Notes: generated from the sequence alone by a model not told the origin. DNA of 64,000 bases from Roseiarcus sp963753135 (GCA_963753135.1 CAVWBA010000027.1:1-64000); one strand, 5' to 3'. Shown: positions 37,162-47,833, numbered from the stretch's first letter. Program-made: numbers and translations.

Positions 37162-37393
37162 CAGGAGACTCCGACCCGCAAATTAGCGAGTCCATTTTGA
37201 GCGATTTCAAAGCTTTGCGGCGCCATTTTGCGAGTCATTCCGTTTGCTGACGCCGGAGCCCTCGTCGCGCGCCTTCTCTAGGAACAAGCATACCGTATTT
37301 GTCCTTATTTCTGAAAAACAATAGCACGTCCCAGTCAGCCGCGCAAGAAATTGTCGATTTTTCTGGGTACGGAGCGGCCGCACCCGCCGCGCG

Positions 37394-38269
37394 TCAGGAG
37401 CGCGGCCGCCCTTCTTCGGCTTCTGCGAGAGCCTTCAGCCCCTCGCGATAGGTCGGATAGGCCGGCTTGAATCCCAGAAGCGCTTTTGCCTTGGCGATCG
37501 AGACCCTCTTGTTGTCGGCGTAGAACTCCCGGGCCATTGGCGAAAGCTTCGCGCCTTCGAAGGGCTCCTCGAGCGGCGCCTCGACCCCGAGCAGCGCCGC
37601 CGCATAGGCGATCACGTCCTGCGGCGGGGCGGGCTCGTCGTCGGCGACATTCCAGATCTGGCCTTCGAGGCCGCGCGCGAGCACGAGGCGGGAGATCTCA
37701 GCGATGTCATCGACATGGGCGCGGTTGAACACTTGACCCGGCTTGACGATCCGCCGCGCCTCGCCGCGGCGCAGATTGATAAGCGCATTGCGGCCCGGCC
37801 CATAGATGCCGGCAAGCCGCAGGATGTCGGCTTCGGCGCCGCTCTCCCGGGCCGCCGCCGTCCAGCGGGCCTCGTCCTCAAGCCGCGCCAGCCCGCGGGC
37901 CGTGCGCGTCCGCGTCGCGCTTGTCTCGTCGACCCAGCCTCCAGAATGGTCGCCGTAAACGCCGATGGTCGAGTAGTAGACGATGCGCCGCAGCGCCGGC
38001 GCCGCGCCGATGGCGGAGGCGAAGCTCTCCAGCGCCGCCCCCGCCCCATCGCGCGGGGGGATGGAGACGACGATCGCCTCGGCTTTCTCGAGCGCCCGCC
38101 CCAATCCGGGCTCGGCGTCAGAGCCATCGAACCGATAGGCCTCGACCCCCTCGCGACGCAGAGCGCTGACGGCTTCGGCCGTCCGCGCGGTTCCGCTCGC
38201 CTCGATCCAGGATTCGCGCTGAATGAGCCGCCGGGCGCAATAGCCGAGGCCGAAGAAGAAGACTTTCAT
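37394..38269 (-). CDS. NAD(P)-dependent epimerase/reductase, SDR superfamily (YeeZ-like)
   Basis: The 291-residue protein starts MKVFFFGLGYCARRLIQRES at 38269; nine more residues upstream are possible. The glycine motif is the atypical FGLGYCARRL. YYSTIGVYGDHSGGWVDET and LRLAGIYGPGRNALINLRRG are the extended/atypical SDR blocks, and NRAHVDDIAEISRLVL and WNVADDEPAPPQDVIAYAA follow. The usual catalytic YxxxK is not obvious, as in YeeZ-type members. The substrate is unknown. It lies 86 bases downstream of lpdA on the same strand, separated by a hairpin. Confidence 0.82.
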   Translation of the reverse strand: MKVFFFGLGYCARRLIQRESWIEASGTARTAEAVSALRREGVEAYRFDGSDAEPGLGRALEKAEAIVVSIPPRDGAGAALESFASAIGAAPALRRIVYYSTIGVYGDHSGGWVDETSATRTRTARGLARLEDEARWTAAARESGAEADILRLAGIYGPGRNALINLRRGEARRIVKPGQVFNRAHVDDIAEISRLVLARGLEGQIWNVADDEPAPPQDVIAYAAALLGVEAPLEEPFEGAKLSPMAREFYADNKRVSIAKAKALLGFKPAYPTYREGLKALAEAEEGRPRS

Positions 38270-38323
38270 ACGTGAACCCGCGCTCAGCTTGGCCAAGCCC
38301 CTTCATCCAGCCCTTTCGGGCCA

Positions 38324-38344
38324 CCTTCTCCCGGAGGGAGAAGG
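38324..38344. terminator. Hairpin between lpdA and the epimerase gene
   Basis: CCTTCTCCC-GGA-GGGAGAAGG is a perfect 9-base stem with a three-base loop, 11 bases beyond the lpdA stop. There is no T tract on either strand. The same kind of palindrome recurs near 51713-51735. It may be a terminator or a short palindromic repeat of the genome. Confidence 0.45.
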
Positions 38345-38355
38345 GATGGCGCCCG

Positions 38356-40151
38356 CTACTTCCTCTTCGGGATATAGAGGTCGGTCAGGGTTCCGGCGAA
38401 GGCTTCGGCCGACATGGCGAATGTCTCCGAAAGCGTCGGATGGGGATGAACGGTGAGGCCGACGTCCTCGGCTTCGGCGCCCATCTCGATCGCCAACGCC
38501 GCCTCCGAGATGAGATCGCCGGCGTTGGGCCCGACGATGCCGCAGCCGATGAGACGCTGGGTCTCCTCGTCCCACAGGGTCTTGGTCAGGCCCTCGTCCC
38601 GGCCGAGCGACAGAGAGCGACCGCTCGCCGCCCAGGGGAAGACAGCCTTGCCGTATTTGACGCCCTTCGCCTTGGCCTCGGTCTCCGTGACGCCAGCCCA
38701 GGCGACTTCCGGATCGGTGTAAGCAACCGACGGGATCGCCTTGGCGTCAAACGAGGATTTGTGTCCGCTCGCCACTTCCGCCGCGACCTTGGCCTCGTGC
38801 GTCGCCTTATGCGCCAGCATCGGCTGGCCGACGATGTCGCCGATGGCGAAGATATGCGGCACGTTGGTGCGCATCTGGCGGTCGACCGGTATGTAGCCCC
38901 GCTCGTCGACGGCGACGCCTGCCGCCGCCGCGCCGATCCGCGCGCCGTTCGGGCGCCGTCCGACCGAGACTAGCATCGCGTCGAACGTCTCGGTCTTCGC
39001 GCCGTCGGTGCCTTCGTAAGAGACCTTGAGCCCATCCGGCTCCGCCTGGACGGCGGTCACCTTCGTCTTCAAGAGGATCTTGTCGTAGAGACGGCCGATG
39101 CGCTTCGCGAGCGGGGTCACAATGTCGAGATCCGCCCCCGGCATCAGCTGGTCCATCATCTCGATCACGGTGATGCCGGCGCCGAGGGCATGATAGACCG
39201 TCGCCATTTCGAGGCCGATAATCCCTCCGCCGAGCACCAGCATCCGCTTGGGGATGAAACTGATCTCGAGCGCCGCGGTCGAATCCCAGATGCGCGGATC
39301 GGCGGGGATGAATCCCGGTGCAGCGGGTTCGGAGCCGGCGGCGATGATCGCCTTATTGAAGCGGACGACCCGCGCGCCCTCCGCCGTATCGACGCGGAGC
39401 GTCTTCGGCGAGGTGAACTGGCCGACGCCGGTCACCGTCTTGACCTTGCGCTGCTTGGCGAGGCCGGTGAGGCCCGTGGTCAAGCGCTTGACCACGCCGT
39501 TCTTCCAGCTGCGGATCGCCTCGGGGTCGAAGGTCGGCGGGCCGAAGCTCACGCCGTGCGAACCCATGGCCTTCGCGTCATCGATGACCTTGGCGACATG
39601 CAGCAGCGCTTTGGACGGGATGCAGCCGACGTTGAGACACACGCCGCCGAGCGTTGCGCGCGAGTCGACCAGAACGACATTCTGCCCAAGATCGGCGGCG
39701 CGGAAGGCGGCCGTATAGCCGCCGGGACCAGCGCCCAAAACGAGGATATCGGCCTCGAAATCGGCTTGGCCCCCGGGGTCCGCCGCGGGCTTCGGCGGCG
39801 GGCCTGCAGGCGTCGGCGGCCTTCGGAGCGGGCTCCTGGATCTCCACGCCGTCGCCTTGGCCGCCGGCCGGCGCGGCTGCTTTTGGCGTCTGCGGCGCGG
39901 CGGCCTTCGGTCTCGCCTCCGCCCGAATAGGTGGCGAGCAAGTCGCCTTGGCTCACCTTGTCGCCGACCTTGACGTGGATTTCGCCGATCGCGCCATCCT
40001 CGGGCGCCGGCACGTCCATCGTCGCCTTGTCGCTCTCGAGAGTCAGGATCGGCTCGTCCTTGCGGACGCTCTGCCCGGGGGCGACAAGGATTTCGATGAT
40101 CGGGACATCCTTGAAGTCGCCGATGTCGGGAAGCCGGATTTCTTTGGCCAT
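38356..40151 (-). CDS. lpdA: Dihydrolipoamide dehydrogenase (PDH E3) with N-terminal lipoyl domain; two +1 frame breaks in the linker
   Basis: The start MAKEIRLPDIGDFKDVPIIE at 40151 begins a lipoyl domain with the lysine in LTLESDKATMDVPAP. The linker is Ala/Pro-rich, and two net +1 shifts fall in it, near 39900 and 39770. The frame then continues as ADILVLGAGPGGYTAAFRAA, the E3 FAD site. The redox disulfide is in GGVCLNVGCIPSKAL, the NAD site is LVLGGGIIGLEMATVYHALG, and the C-terminal His-Glu end is LTVHPHPTLSETFAMSAEAF. It reoxidises the dihydrolipoamide of E2. Lipoyl-bearing E3 proteins are known in some proteobacterial PDH operons. It is the third gene of aceE-aceF-lpdA. Confidence 0.93.
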
Positions 40152-40176
40152 GCCTCGTCTCTCTATCGGGCTGCGG

Positions 40177-41860
40177 TCATAAGATAATGCGCCGCATGTC
40201 CTCCAAGAGGCCCGCAAGGTGGCGCATGAAGCGAGCGCCCGCAGCGCCGTCGATCACTCTGTGATCGTAAGATAGGCATAGCGGCAGCATGAGACGAGGC
40301 TCAAAGGCCGATCCGTCCCAAACCGGGGCCATCTTCGAACGCACGACGCCAAGAATGGCGACCTCGGGCGCGTTGACGATCGGGGTGAAGGCGGTGCCCC
40401 CGATGCCCCCCAATGAAGAGATGGTGAAGGTCGCGCCCTGCATTTCGGCGGGCGCAAGCTTGCCCGCGCGCGCCTTCTCCGAGAGAGCGCCAAGCTCGCG
40501 GGCGAGATCGATGACGCCCTTCTGGTCGACGTCCTTGATGACCGCGACCACAAGGCCGTCAGGCGTGTCGACCGCGACGCCGATGTGCCAATAGCGGCGC
40601 AGAATCAAAGAGTTGCCGCCCGAACTGAGCGCGGCGTTGAAAGTCGGAAAGGCTTTCAGCGTAGCGACCGCAGCCCGCATGAGAAGCGGCAGCAACGACA
40701 CGCGGTAAGGCTTTGACTTGTCTTTCTTCGCGTCTTCGTCGAGGGTCTTTCGGAAGGCGTCGAGATCGGTGATGTCCGCTTCGTCGCAGTGGGTGACATG
40801 CGGAACGTTGACCCAGGACGCGTGGAGCCGCGGCCCGGAAATGCGCTTGATGCGCGAGAGCGGGAACGGTTTCGATCGGGCCGAATTTGGCGAAGTCGAC
40901 CGTCGGGATCGCAGGGAGCGCGGCGCCGCCTGCAACGGCCGCGACGCCGGACCCACCTTCACGGGCGATCGCCGCCTTCACGTCCTCGCGGGTGATGCGG
41001 CCTTTCTCGCCCGTCCCCTTGATCAGGTTCAGATCAAGCCCGAGCTCGCGCGCCAGCCGCCGAACGGCGGGGCCGGCGAACACGCCGGCGAAATCGGCCA
41101 GCGCCGGGTTTGCGGCGGCTTGACGGGGCGGCAGGTCGCTCGGCGCAACGGGCGAGGTTTCGGGCGCTTCCGCGGCGTCCTCCTCTTCCTTCGCCTCGGC
41201 TTCGTCCTCCTGGTCAGGGGCGATCGACGCGGTCTGTCCGCCAGCATCGAGCTTCGCGATCAGTGACCCCATCGACACTTTGTCGCCGACCTTGACGAGA
41301 ATCTCCGTAATCTTGCCAGCCGCCGGCGACGGCACGTCCATCGTCGCCTTGTCGGATTCGAGCGTCACGATCGGTTGCTCCGCCTCGACCGAGTCGCCGA
41401 CCTTCACCAGAATCTCGACGACCGGCACGTCGGTGAAGTCGCCGATATCGGGGATCGTGACGTTGATCGGCGCGGCCTTGGCGGACGAAGAGGCGGGCGC
41501 CTTGGCCGGAGAGGCTTCCGCAGGCGGGGCGGCGCCTTTGGCGGCGGCGCCCTTGGCGGAAGGAGCAGACGCCGGCGTGGCCGGCTTTGCGGCGGCGCCG
41601 GAAGCCTGCGCGGTCTCCCTCTCCGCGGACTCGACCCGCGCGATGACCGTCCCCATCGAGACTTTGTCGCCAACCTTCGCCACGACCTCGGCGACTTCAC
41701 CCGCCACCGGCGAGGGCACGTCCATTGTCGCCTTGTCGGATTCGAGCGTGATCAGCGATTGATCGACCTTGACGACGTCGCCGGGCCTCACCAGCACCTC
41801 GATGACCGGCACGTCCTTAAAGTCGCCGATATCGGGAACCTTCACGTCGACCTTCGCCAC
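40177..41860 (-). CDS. aceF: Dihydrolipoamide acetyltransferase (PDH E2) with two lipoyl domains; frameshifted near 40860
   Basis: The start MAKVDVKVPDIGDFKDVPVI is followed by lipoyl domain 1 (LITLESDKATMDVPSP), an Ala/Pro linker and lipoyl domain 2 (IVTLESDKATMDVPSP). The peripheral subunit-binding domain (AGPAVRRLARELGLDLNLIK) comes next. In a C run the frame moves +1 after FGPIETV, then continues with PLSRIKRISGPRLHASWVNV and the catalytic domain, ending with the active-site His in CLSYDHRVIDGAAGARFM. The joined length is about 561 residues. It forms the PDH core and transfers acetyl groups to CoA. An extra base in an essential gene suggests a sequence error. Confidence 0.94.
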
Positions 41861-41905
41861 CGGCGCTCTCCTCAGCGAACAGAATGTCTAGGGACTGCCG
41901 AGATT

Positions 41906-44570
41906 TTAGTTTCGCGCGGGGTTCGGCCCGTCCGGATCAATGCCGTATTTGGCGATCGCCTCGGCCACGCGCCGGTTGGGCAGCAACTGATCTTCCGCGA
42001 GAGCCTTCAGACTGGCGACCGCCACGTGGTACCGGTCGACTTCAAAGAACGAGCGCAACCGGCGGCGATAGTCGGAGCGTCCGAAGCCGTCCGTCCCGAG
42101 CGTCTTGTACCGCGCCGGCACATAGGGCCGAATTCCGTCCGGCAGCGCCTTTACGTAGTCCGTCGACGCGATGACCGGCCCCTTCCCGCTCGACAAGGCC
42201 CGGGTGATGAACGGGACCTTGGGGTCGGCCTCCGGATGCAGCAGATTCCAGCGCTCGACATCGAGGCCCTCGCGGCGCAGCTCGGTGAAGCTGGTGACGC
42301 TCCAGACCTCGCTGCTGACCCCATGCTCATTCGCCAGCATCTCGGCCGCCGCTTCAACCTCGCGCAGGATCGCGCCCGCGCCTAACAGACGCACGCTGAG
42401 GGCCGGCTGGTCGGCCTTGACCTCGCGCAGCTTATAGGCGCCCTTGAGGATCCCCTCCTCCGCCCCTTCCGGCATCGCCGGATGAGGGTAATTCTCGTTC
42501 AGGGTTGTGATGTAATAGTAGACATCGTCCTGATCGACCAGCATGCGGTTCAGGCCCGCATGGACGATCACCGCCAGCTCGTAGGCGTAAGTCGGATCGT
42601 AGGTCACGCAATTCGGGATGGTCGAGGCCAGGATATGGCTGTGGCCATCCTCGTGCTGAAGGCCCTCGCCATTGAGGGTGGTGCGGCCGGAGGTGCCCCC
42701 GATCAGGAAGCCGCGCGTCCGCATGTCGCCCGCGGCCCAGGCGAGGTCGCCGACGCGTTGGAAGCCGAACATCGAGTAGTAGATGTAGAAGGGGATCATC
42801 GGCACGTTCGAGGTCGAATAGGACGTGCCTGCGGCGATGAACGAGGCCATCGCGCCCGGCTCGTTGATGCCCTCCTGAAGTATCTGGCCTTTCGGATCCT
42901 CGCGGTAATACATGAGCTGGTCGGCGTCCTGCGGCCGGTAAAGCTGGCCGACCTGGCTGAAAATGCCGACCTGGCGGAACAGCCCCTCCATGCCGAAGGT
43001 GCGGCTCTCGTCGGGGACGATCGGAACGACACGCGGACCGAGCTCCTTGTCGCGCAAGAGCACGGTCAAAATCCGGACAAAGGCCATCGTGGTCGAGATT
43101 TCGCGTCCCTCTGCGGTCGCTTTCAATAGGGCGTCGAAGGCAGGAAAGCGGCGGGACGACAAGGGGTTCGCTCTTGCGCCGGCGGGAGGGAAGATAGCCG
43201 CCGAGCGCCGCGCGTCGCTCGCGCAGATAGCTCATTTCCTTGCTGTCTTCGGCAAACCGCAGGAGCGGAATTTTGTCGAGCTCCTCATCTGAGACCGGGA
43301 TTTGGAACCGGTCGCGGAAGGCGATGAGCGCCTCATGGCCGAGCTTCTTGGCCTGGTGCGCAATCATCTGCCCTTCGCCGGCTGAGCCCATTCCATAGCC
43401 TTTGACGGTCTTGGCGAGGATGACGGTCGGCTGGCCCTTGTGGTCGACCGCCGCCTTATAGGCCGCGTAGACCTTGACGGGGTCGTGCCCGCCGCGGGTC
43501 AGCGCCCAGATCTCGGCATCCGTCCAATCCGCGACCATTGCCGCCGTTTCGGGATAACGGCCGAAAAAGTTCTTGCGGATGTAGGCCCCGTCTTTCGACT
43601 TGAAGTCCTGGTATTCGCCGTCGACGCATTCGTCCATGAGCTGGCGAAGCTTGCCCTCATTGTCCTTGGCGAGAAGCGCGTCCCAGCCCGAACCCCACAG
43701 GCATTTAATGACGTTCCAGCCCGCGCCGCGGAAGTCAGCCTCCAATTCCTGCACGATCTTGCCGTTGCCGCGCACCGGCCCGTCGAGCCGCTGGAGGTTG
43801 CAATTGATGACGAAGATAAGGTTATCGAGCTTCTCGCGGCCGGCGAGCGAGATCGCGCCGAGCGATTCCGGCTCGTCCATCTCGCCGTCGCCGCAGAATG
43901 CCCAGACCTTGCGCGACGCCGTGTCGGCGAGCCCTCGATGATGCAGGTAGTGTAAAAACCGGGCCTGATAGATCGCCATCAGGGGGCCGAGACCCATCGA
44001 GACAGTCGGGAACTGCCAGAAGTCCGGCATCAGCCAAGGATGGGGATAGGAGGACAGGCCCTTGCGGCCGACCTCCTGGCGGAAGTTCACAAGCTGCTCT
44101 TCGCTGAGACGGCCTTCGACGAAGGCGCGGGCGTAGATGCCCGGCGAGCTGTGGCCCTGGAAATAGATCAGGTCGCCGCCGTGCTTGTCGTTGGAGGCAT
44201 GCCAGAAATGCATGAACCCGGTGTCGTAGAGGGTCGCCGCCGACTGGAAGCTCGCGATGTGGCCGCCGAGCTCGGAGGATTCCTTGTTCGCCTTGACGAC
44301 CATCGCGGCCGCATTCCAGCGCACGTAGTGCCGAATTTGTTGCTCAAGCTTCCGGTCGCCCGGATGTGGCGGCTGCGCTTCGGGCGGAATGGTGTTGACG
44401 TAAGCGGTGTTGGCGGCGAAGGGCAGCTTGGCGCCCTTACGACGAGCCGATGAAACAACCGCGTCGAGGATGTCGTCGACCTTGCCGATTCCCTCGAAGG
44501 CCTCGACGGAATCGAGCGCGTCGAGCCACTCGTCGGTTTCGTCGGATTGGTCCTTGACCCGGTCGTCCAT
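41906..44570 (-). CDS. aceE: Pyruvate dehydrogenase E1, homodimeric AceE type; frameshifted near 43165
   Basis: The start MDDRVKDQSDETDEWLDALD at 44570 follows a GGGAGG ribosome-binding site. The joined protein has about 888 residues, typical of AceE. Blocks include HGGDLIYFQGHSSPGIYARA, the thiamine-diphosphate site VWAFCGDGEMDEPESLGAIS with NCNLQRLDGPVRGN, and GYGMGSAGEGQMIAHQAKKL. After RRRKSEP the frame moves +1 to PLSSRRFPAFDALLKATAEG, EISTTMAFVRIL and EDGHSHILASTIPNC. It decarboxylates pyruvate onto lipoyl-E2. Most alphaproteobacteria instead use PdhA/PdhB, so a homodimeric E1 is a minority arrangement. Confidence 0.94.
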
Positions 44571-44780
44571 CAGAGCCGACCTCCCTCTCACTCTTACGAA
44601 AGTCGTACCGAGTTTCGTGCACTCTTCTCACGCGCCAGCGCGCTTGGCAATCGCGACAGTGAGGGCCGCTGCCATGTTGATTCCGCATGGGGGCGGCGGC
44701 CGATTGGCCGGCGATCGGCGACGCGATAGAAGGGCCGCGCGGGTCCGATTGGCGGACGGTTGAAGCGCGAGGGAACACGA

Positions 44781-45138
44781 TTGGCTGGTGTGACGACCCA
44801 TATCCTGGACGTGACCATCGGCCGGCCGGCTCAGGGCGTCCGGAGTCGAGCTTTACGAGCTGGAAGACGGCTCCGAGCGCAAGCTTGTCTCCGATGTCGT
44901 GACCAATGCGGACGGCCGCACCGAAAAGCCCCTGGTCGCGGCCGATCAGGCGCGCGCAGGGCGGTTCGAGCTCGTCTTCCACGTCGGCGACTATTTCCGC
45001 AGCCGGCGCGCAGAGCTACCCGATCCGCCGTTCCTCGACATCGTGCCGATCCGCTTTGGGGTCGCCGATGCCAAGGCGCACTATCACGTGCCCCTCATTG
45101 TCTCCCCGTGGAGCTATTCCACCTATCGGGGAAGCTGA
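44781..45138 (+). CDS. 5-hydroxyisourate hydrolase (transthyretin-like), frameshifted near 44840
   Basis: The likely start is TTG at 44781, after GAGGGAA, giving LAGVTTHILDVTIGRPAQGV. An ATG at 44760 would add seven residues. After PAQGV the frame shifts +1 to VELYELEDGSERKLVSDVVT. The protein ends ADAKAHYHVPLIVSPWSYST then YRGS, the invariant HIUase tail. The joined length is about 118 residues, as in the family. The N-terminal His of THILD, the Arg in the middle, and the His and YRGS tail form the active site at the tetramer interface. It hydrolyses 5-hydroxyisourate from uric acid oxidation. No other purine-degradation gene is in the window. Divergent from aceE. Confidence 0.9.
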
Positions 45139-45207
45139 GGGCGGCGGATCCGTTTGGGTTTTCTTGGCGCCTCGCCGTTTCGCTTCGAAAGACCCCGATT
45201 TTGAGGG

Positions 45208-45275
45208 TTGGATTTCCTTGGATTTCCTTGGATTCTCTCGTCCGAATCTAGACTTTTCAATGGGTTATACGGGAT
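45208..45275 (+). repeat. Dispersed intergenic repeat, copy B
   Basis: Two and a half tandem TTGGATTTCC units are followed by CTCGTCCGAATC, GACTTTTCAATGGGTTATAC and GGGA. Copy C at 59879 matches over almost the whole length; copy A at 7801 is more diverged. It lies 70 bases after the hydroxyisourate hydrolase. The surrounding stretch 45139-45980 holds no gene I can support. Confidence 0.65.
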
Positions 45276-45980
45276 TTTCCCGGACCGAATTTTTCGTGCG
45301 GCTTTTCCCTGACGTTGAGGGGCGGCGCGACGGGACCCATGCGGTCAAGCCATGCGGAAGCGCAGGATTGGTCATGGGCCAAGCTTAGCCTTGTTTCTGA
45401 TTTTATGCAAAGGATTGTCGTCCGCGCCGTTGCTTTTCGGATGCGAGCGAAGAGGGCCAGGATTTTTCGCCGCCGCGCATTGAGCAGGCTCGCTCGGACG
45501 ATCCCACGGACGGCGGATGACCGGATCGCCCCCACCAAAGGCGAACTGCACCTTCACTGTCTGTACGATCCGAGTTTCCGGCCGGCGCGCGCCAAGATCG
45601 AGCGGCAGATCAAGGCGGGGTGTCGATTGCTTCATGGCCCGGTACGGCGCGCCGGCGACGTCCTCGGCCTAAGTCGAGCAGGCGGATCGCGGGCGGCCGG
45701 GTCTAAAGCAGATTGCGTTTGGGTCGACGGCGCCGGTTGGAGGCGCGCCGGTTGTAACCGCGCTCGTTCAGCGCGGCGGACGCGGTCAGCGACAGTCAGC
45801 GACTACGCGCCCGATTCAGCGATCGGCAGATCCGGGCATGGCCCGCGAGCCCGCTTTACAAGGTATTCACGCCCGCAGAGTGACACAATTTTCACCTCGA
45901 GATTGTAAAACGCTCTGTCTTTTGCCCGCTGCCCTCACATTTTTTGCACTTCACCCTTGAATAAGCCTGCTCACTATATT
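45276..45980. other. 700-base stretch without a recognised gene
   Basis: A plus-strand frame open from 45315 to 45908 is rich in Arg, Ala and Gly in the manner of a codon shadow. It has no known motif and its start has no ribosome-binding site. The minus strand is no better. The last 70 bases are AT-richer and should contain the marR promoter. A decayed gene cannot be excluded. Confidence 0.35.
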
Positions 45981-45994
45981 ATAAGCGTGCTTAT
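45981..45994. promoter_or_regulatory. Probable MarR operator overlapping the marR start
   Basis: ATAAGC-GT-GCTTAT is a perfect palindrome whose right arm runs into the ATG at 45993. A looser copy, AATAAGCCTGCTCAC, lies 20 bases upstream. TATATT (45976-45980) could be the -10 element. MarR proteins commonly bind such sites to repress their own operon. Confidence 0.6.
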
Positions 45995-46469
45995 GTTATC
46001 ACTTGCTCACAAATGGACGGTCTCCCCTGCCCGCGAGCTGGGTTTCGCCCTCCATGACGTCGCCCGGCTGCTCAGGACCTATTCCGACCAGCGCGCCCGC
46101 GAACTCGGCACGACCCGCGCACAATGGGCGGTGCTCTCTCGCCTGCAACGCTGCGAGGGCGCCAAACAGAACGAACTGGCCGAGGCGCTCGACCTCGCGC
46201 CGATCACGCTCGGACGGCTGATCGACAAGCTGACCGCCGCGGGCCTCGTCGAGCGGCGCGACGATGCGACCGACCGGCGCGCCAACCGTCTCTACCTCAC
46301 TGAAAAAGCCGCGCCGGCGTTGAAGGACCTTGGGGCGCTCGCGGAGGACGTGATGGGCCGCGCGCTTGCCGGCGTCGACGAATTGACGATCCACGCCATG
46401 CACGACGGCCTCATGACCATGAAAGCCAATCTCAAGAACGAATTGATTGCTGGAGCCGAATCCAAGTGA
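45993..46469 (+). CDS. MarR-family regulator of the downstream EmrAB pump
   Basis: The 158-residue protein starts MLSLAHKWTVSPARELGFAL; a TTG at 45957 would add 12 residues and cover the operator. The winged-helix domain is clear: GTTRAQWAVLSRLQRCEGAK, QNELAEALDLAPITLGRLID, and the wing ERRDDATDRRANRLYLTEKA with the DxR signature. Such proteins dissociate from DNA when phenolic or lipophilic compounds bind. Its stop overlaps the emrA start (GTGA), so regulator and pump form one operon. Confidence 0.92.
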   Translation: MLSLAHKWTVSPARELGFALHDVARLLRTYSDQRARELGTTRAQWAVLSRLQRCEGAKQNELAEALDLAPITLGRLIDKLTAAGLVERRDDATDRRANRLYLTEKAAPALKDLGALAEDVMGRALAGVDELTIHAMHDGLMTMKANLKNELIAGAESK

Positions 46470-47833
46470 CCCAACCCAAGCCAGCGTCCGCGCGCGATTC
46501 CGCGCCGGAGGACAATCCGCCTCAATCGCCCCAACCGGGGCAGCCCCTGCCTTTCACGCCGGCGAAGGGCGCCGCTCCGCAGTCGCCCGGGCGCGAGCCC
46601 GCGCCGCAGGCGCCATCGGGGCAGCAGCCCGCGCAGCCCATTCAGTTCACGCCGGCGCGAACCCCCGCGCCCGGCCCGCAAACCCCGCCGTCCGCGCCGC
46701 CGCCAGCCGCGCCGCAAGCGCCCATCGTCGTCAAGCCGAAGCGCCGCGTCAGCCGGTTCGTCATGCTTGTCGTTATCCCTCTGGCGGCGCTCGCGCTCGG
46801 TTTCAGCTGGTGGTTGAGCAGCGGCCGCTATGTCTCGACCGACAACGCCTATGTCGGCGCCGACAAGTCGATGATCACGCCGCAAGTCACCGGCGCGATC
46901 GTCGCCGTGCATGTGATCGAAGGGCAGAAGGTCAAGGTCGGCGATCCGCTGTTCGACATCGATCCCAAGCCCTATGAGATCGCCCTCGCTCTCGCCAAAG
47001 GCAAGCTGGAAGCGGCCAAGATCGAATTCGCCAATCTGCAATCCACGTATGCGAGCAATATCGACCAGATCAAAATGGGCGAGGATGCGGTGAAGGTCCG
47101 TCAGGCCGACTTCGACCGCAAGAACGAACTCGCCATTTCGCGCTCAGGCACGGCCGCCGATCGCGACACCTCGATGGCCAACCTGATCCAGGCCAAGCAG
47201 ATCCTCGAATTCGTCAAATGGCAGCAGGGGACGGTGACGGTGAAGCTCGGCGGCGGCCCGAATACGACCATCGACCAGTTCCCCGACTATATGCAGGCGA
47301 AAGCCGCGGTCGATGACGCAGAGCGCAATCTGCGCAACACCAAGGTGCTCGCGCCGATCGATGGCGTCGCGACGCAGGTGCCGGAGATCGAGCTCGGACG
47401 CGTGGCGGCGGCTGGCCAGCCGGTGTTCGCGGTCGTCGCCAACACGGGCCTCTGGGTCGACGCCAATCCGAAGGAATCGGACCTGACATACGTCCATGTC
47501 GGCTTGCCCGCGACCGTGAGCGTCGACACGTTCCCGGGGCGCGAATGGAAAGGGACGGTCTGCTCGATCGCGCCGGGCACGGGGGCTCAGTTCGCAATCC
47601 TGCCGCCGCAGAACGCGAGCGGCAACTGGGTCAAAGTCGTCCAGCGCGTGCCGCTCCGGTTCTGCTTCGATCCGAAGGAGGACACGACGGGCTTACGAGC
47701 AGGCATGAGCGCCTATGTGACCGTCGACACGGGACGGGTGCGCACGCTCGCCGGCACGCTTGAGGGCTTGAAGCAGTGGGTGGTCGGCTACGTCGACACA
47801 CTCCTAGGCGCACGCACCGCCGTCATTCGATGA
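46466..47833 (+). CDS. emrA: EmrA/HlyD-type membrane fusion protein (second pump)
   Basis: The 455-residue protein is read from a GTG overlapping the marR stop. An unusually Pro/Gln/Ala-rich cytoplasmic segment of about 95 residues precedes one membrane helix (RFVMLVVIPLAALALGFSWW). YVSTDNAYVGADKSMITPQV, the barrel-sandwich domain and a short coiled coil follow. GNWVKVVQRVPLRFCFDPKE is the EmrA C-terminal block. It differs from the 33335 copy by a shorter hairpin. It pairs with the MFS protein that overlaps its stop. Confidence 0.92.
   Translation: MTQPKPASARDSAPEDNPPQSPQPGQPLPFTPAKGAAPQSPGREPAPQAPSGQQPAQPIQFTPARTPAPGPQTPPSAPPPAAPQAPIVVKPKRRVSRFVMLVVIPLAALALGFSWWLSSGRYVSTDNAYVGADKSMITPQVTGAIVAVHVIEGQKVKVGDPLFDIDPKPYEIALALAKGKLEAAKIEFANLQSTYASNIDQIKMGEDAVKVRQADFDRKNELAISRSGTAADRDTSMANLIQAKQILEFVKWQQGTVTVKLGGGPNTTIDQFPDYMQAKAAVDDAERNLRNTKVLAPIDGVATQVPEIELGRVAAAGQPVFAVVANTGLWVDANPKESDLTYVHVGLPATVSVDTFPGREWKGTVCSIAPGTGAQFAILPPQNASGNWVKVVQRVPLRFCFDPKEDTTGLRAGMSAYVTVDTGRVRTLAGTLEGLKQWVVGYVDTLLGARTAVIR

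Noticed and set aside
45315..45908. A 197-residue plus-strand gene upstream of marR
   Set aside because: It is Arg/Ala/Gly-rich with a poor start context and no motif, and looks like a chance open frame.
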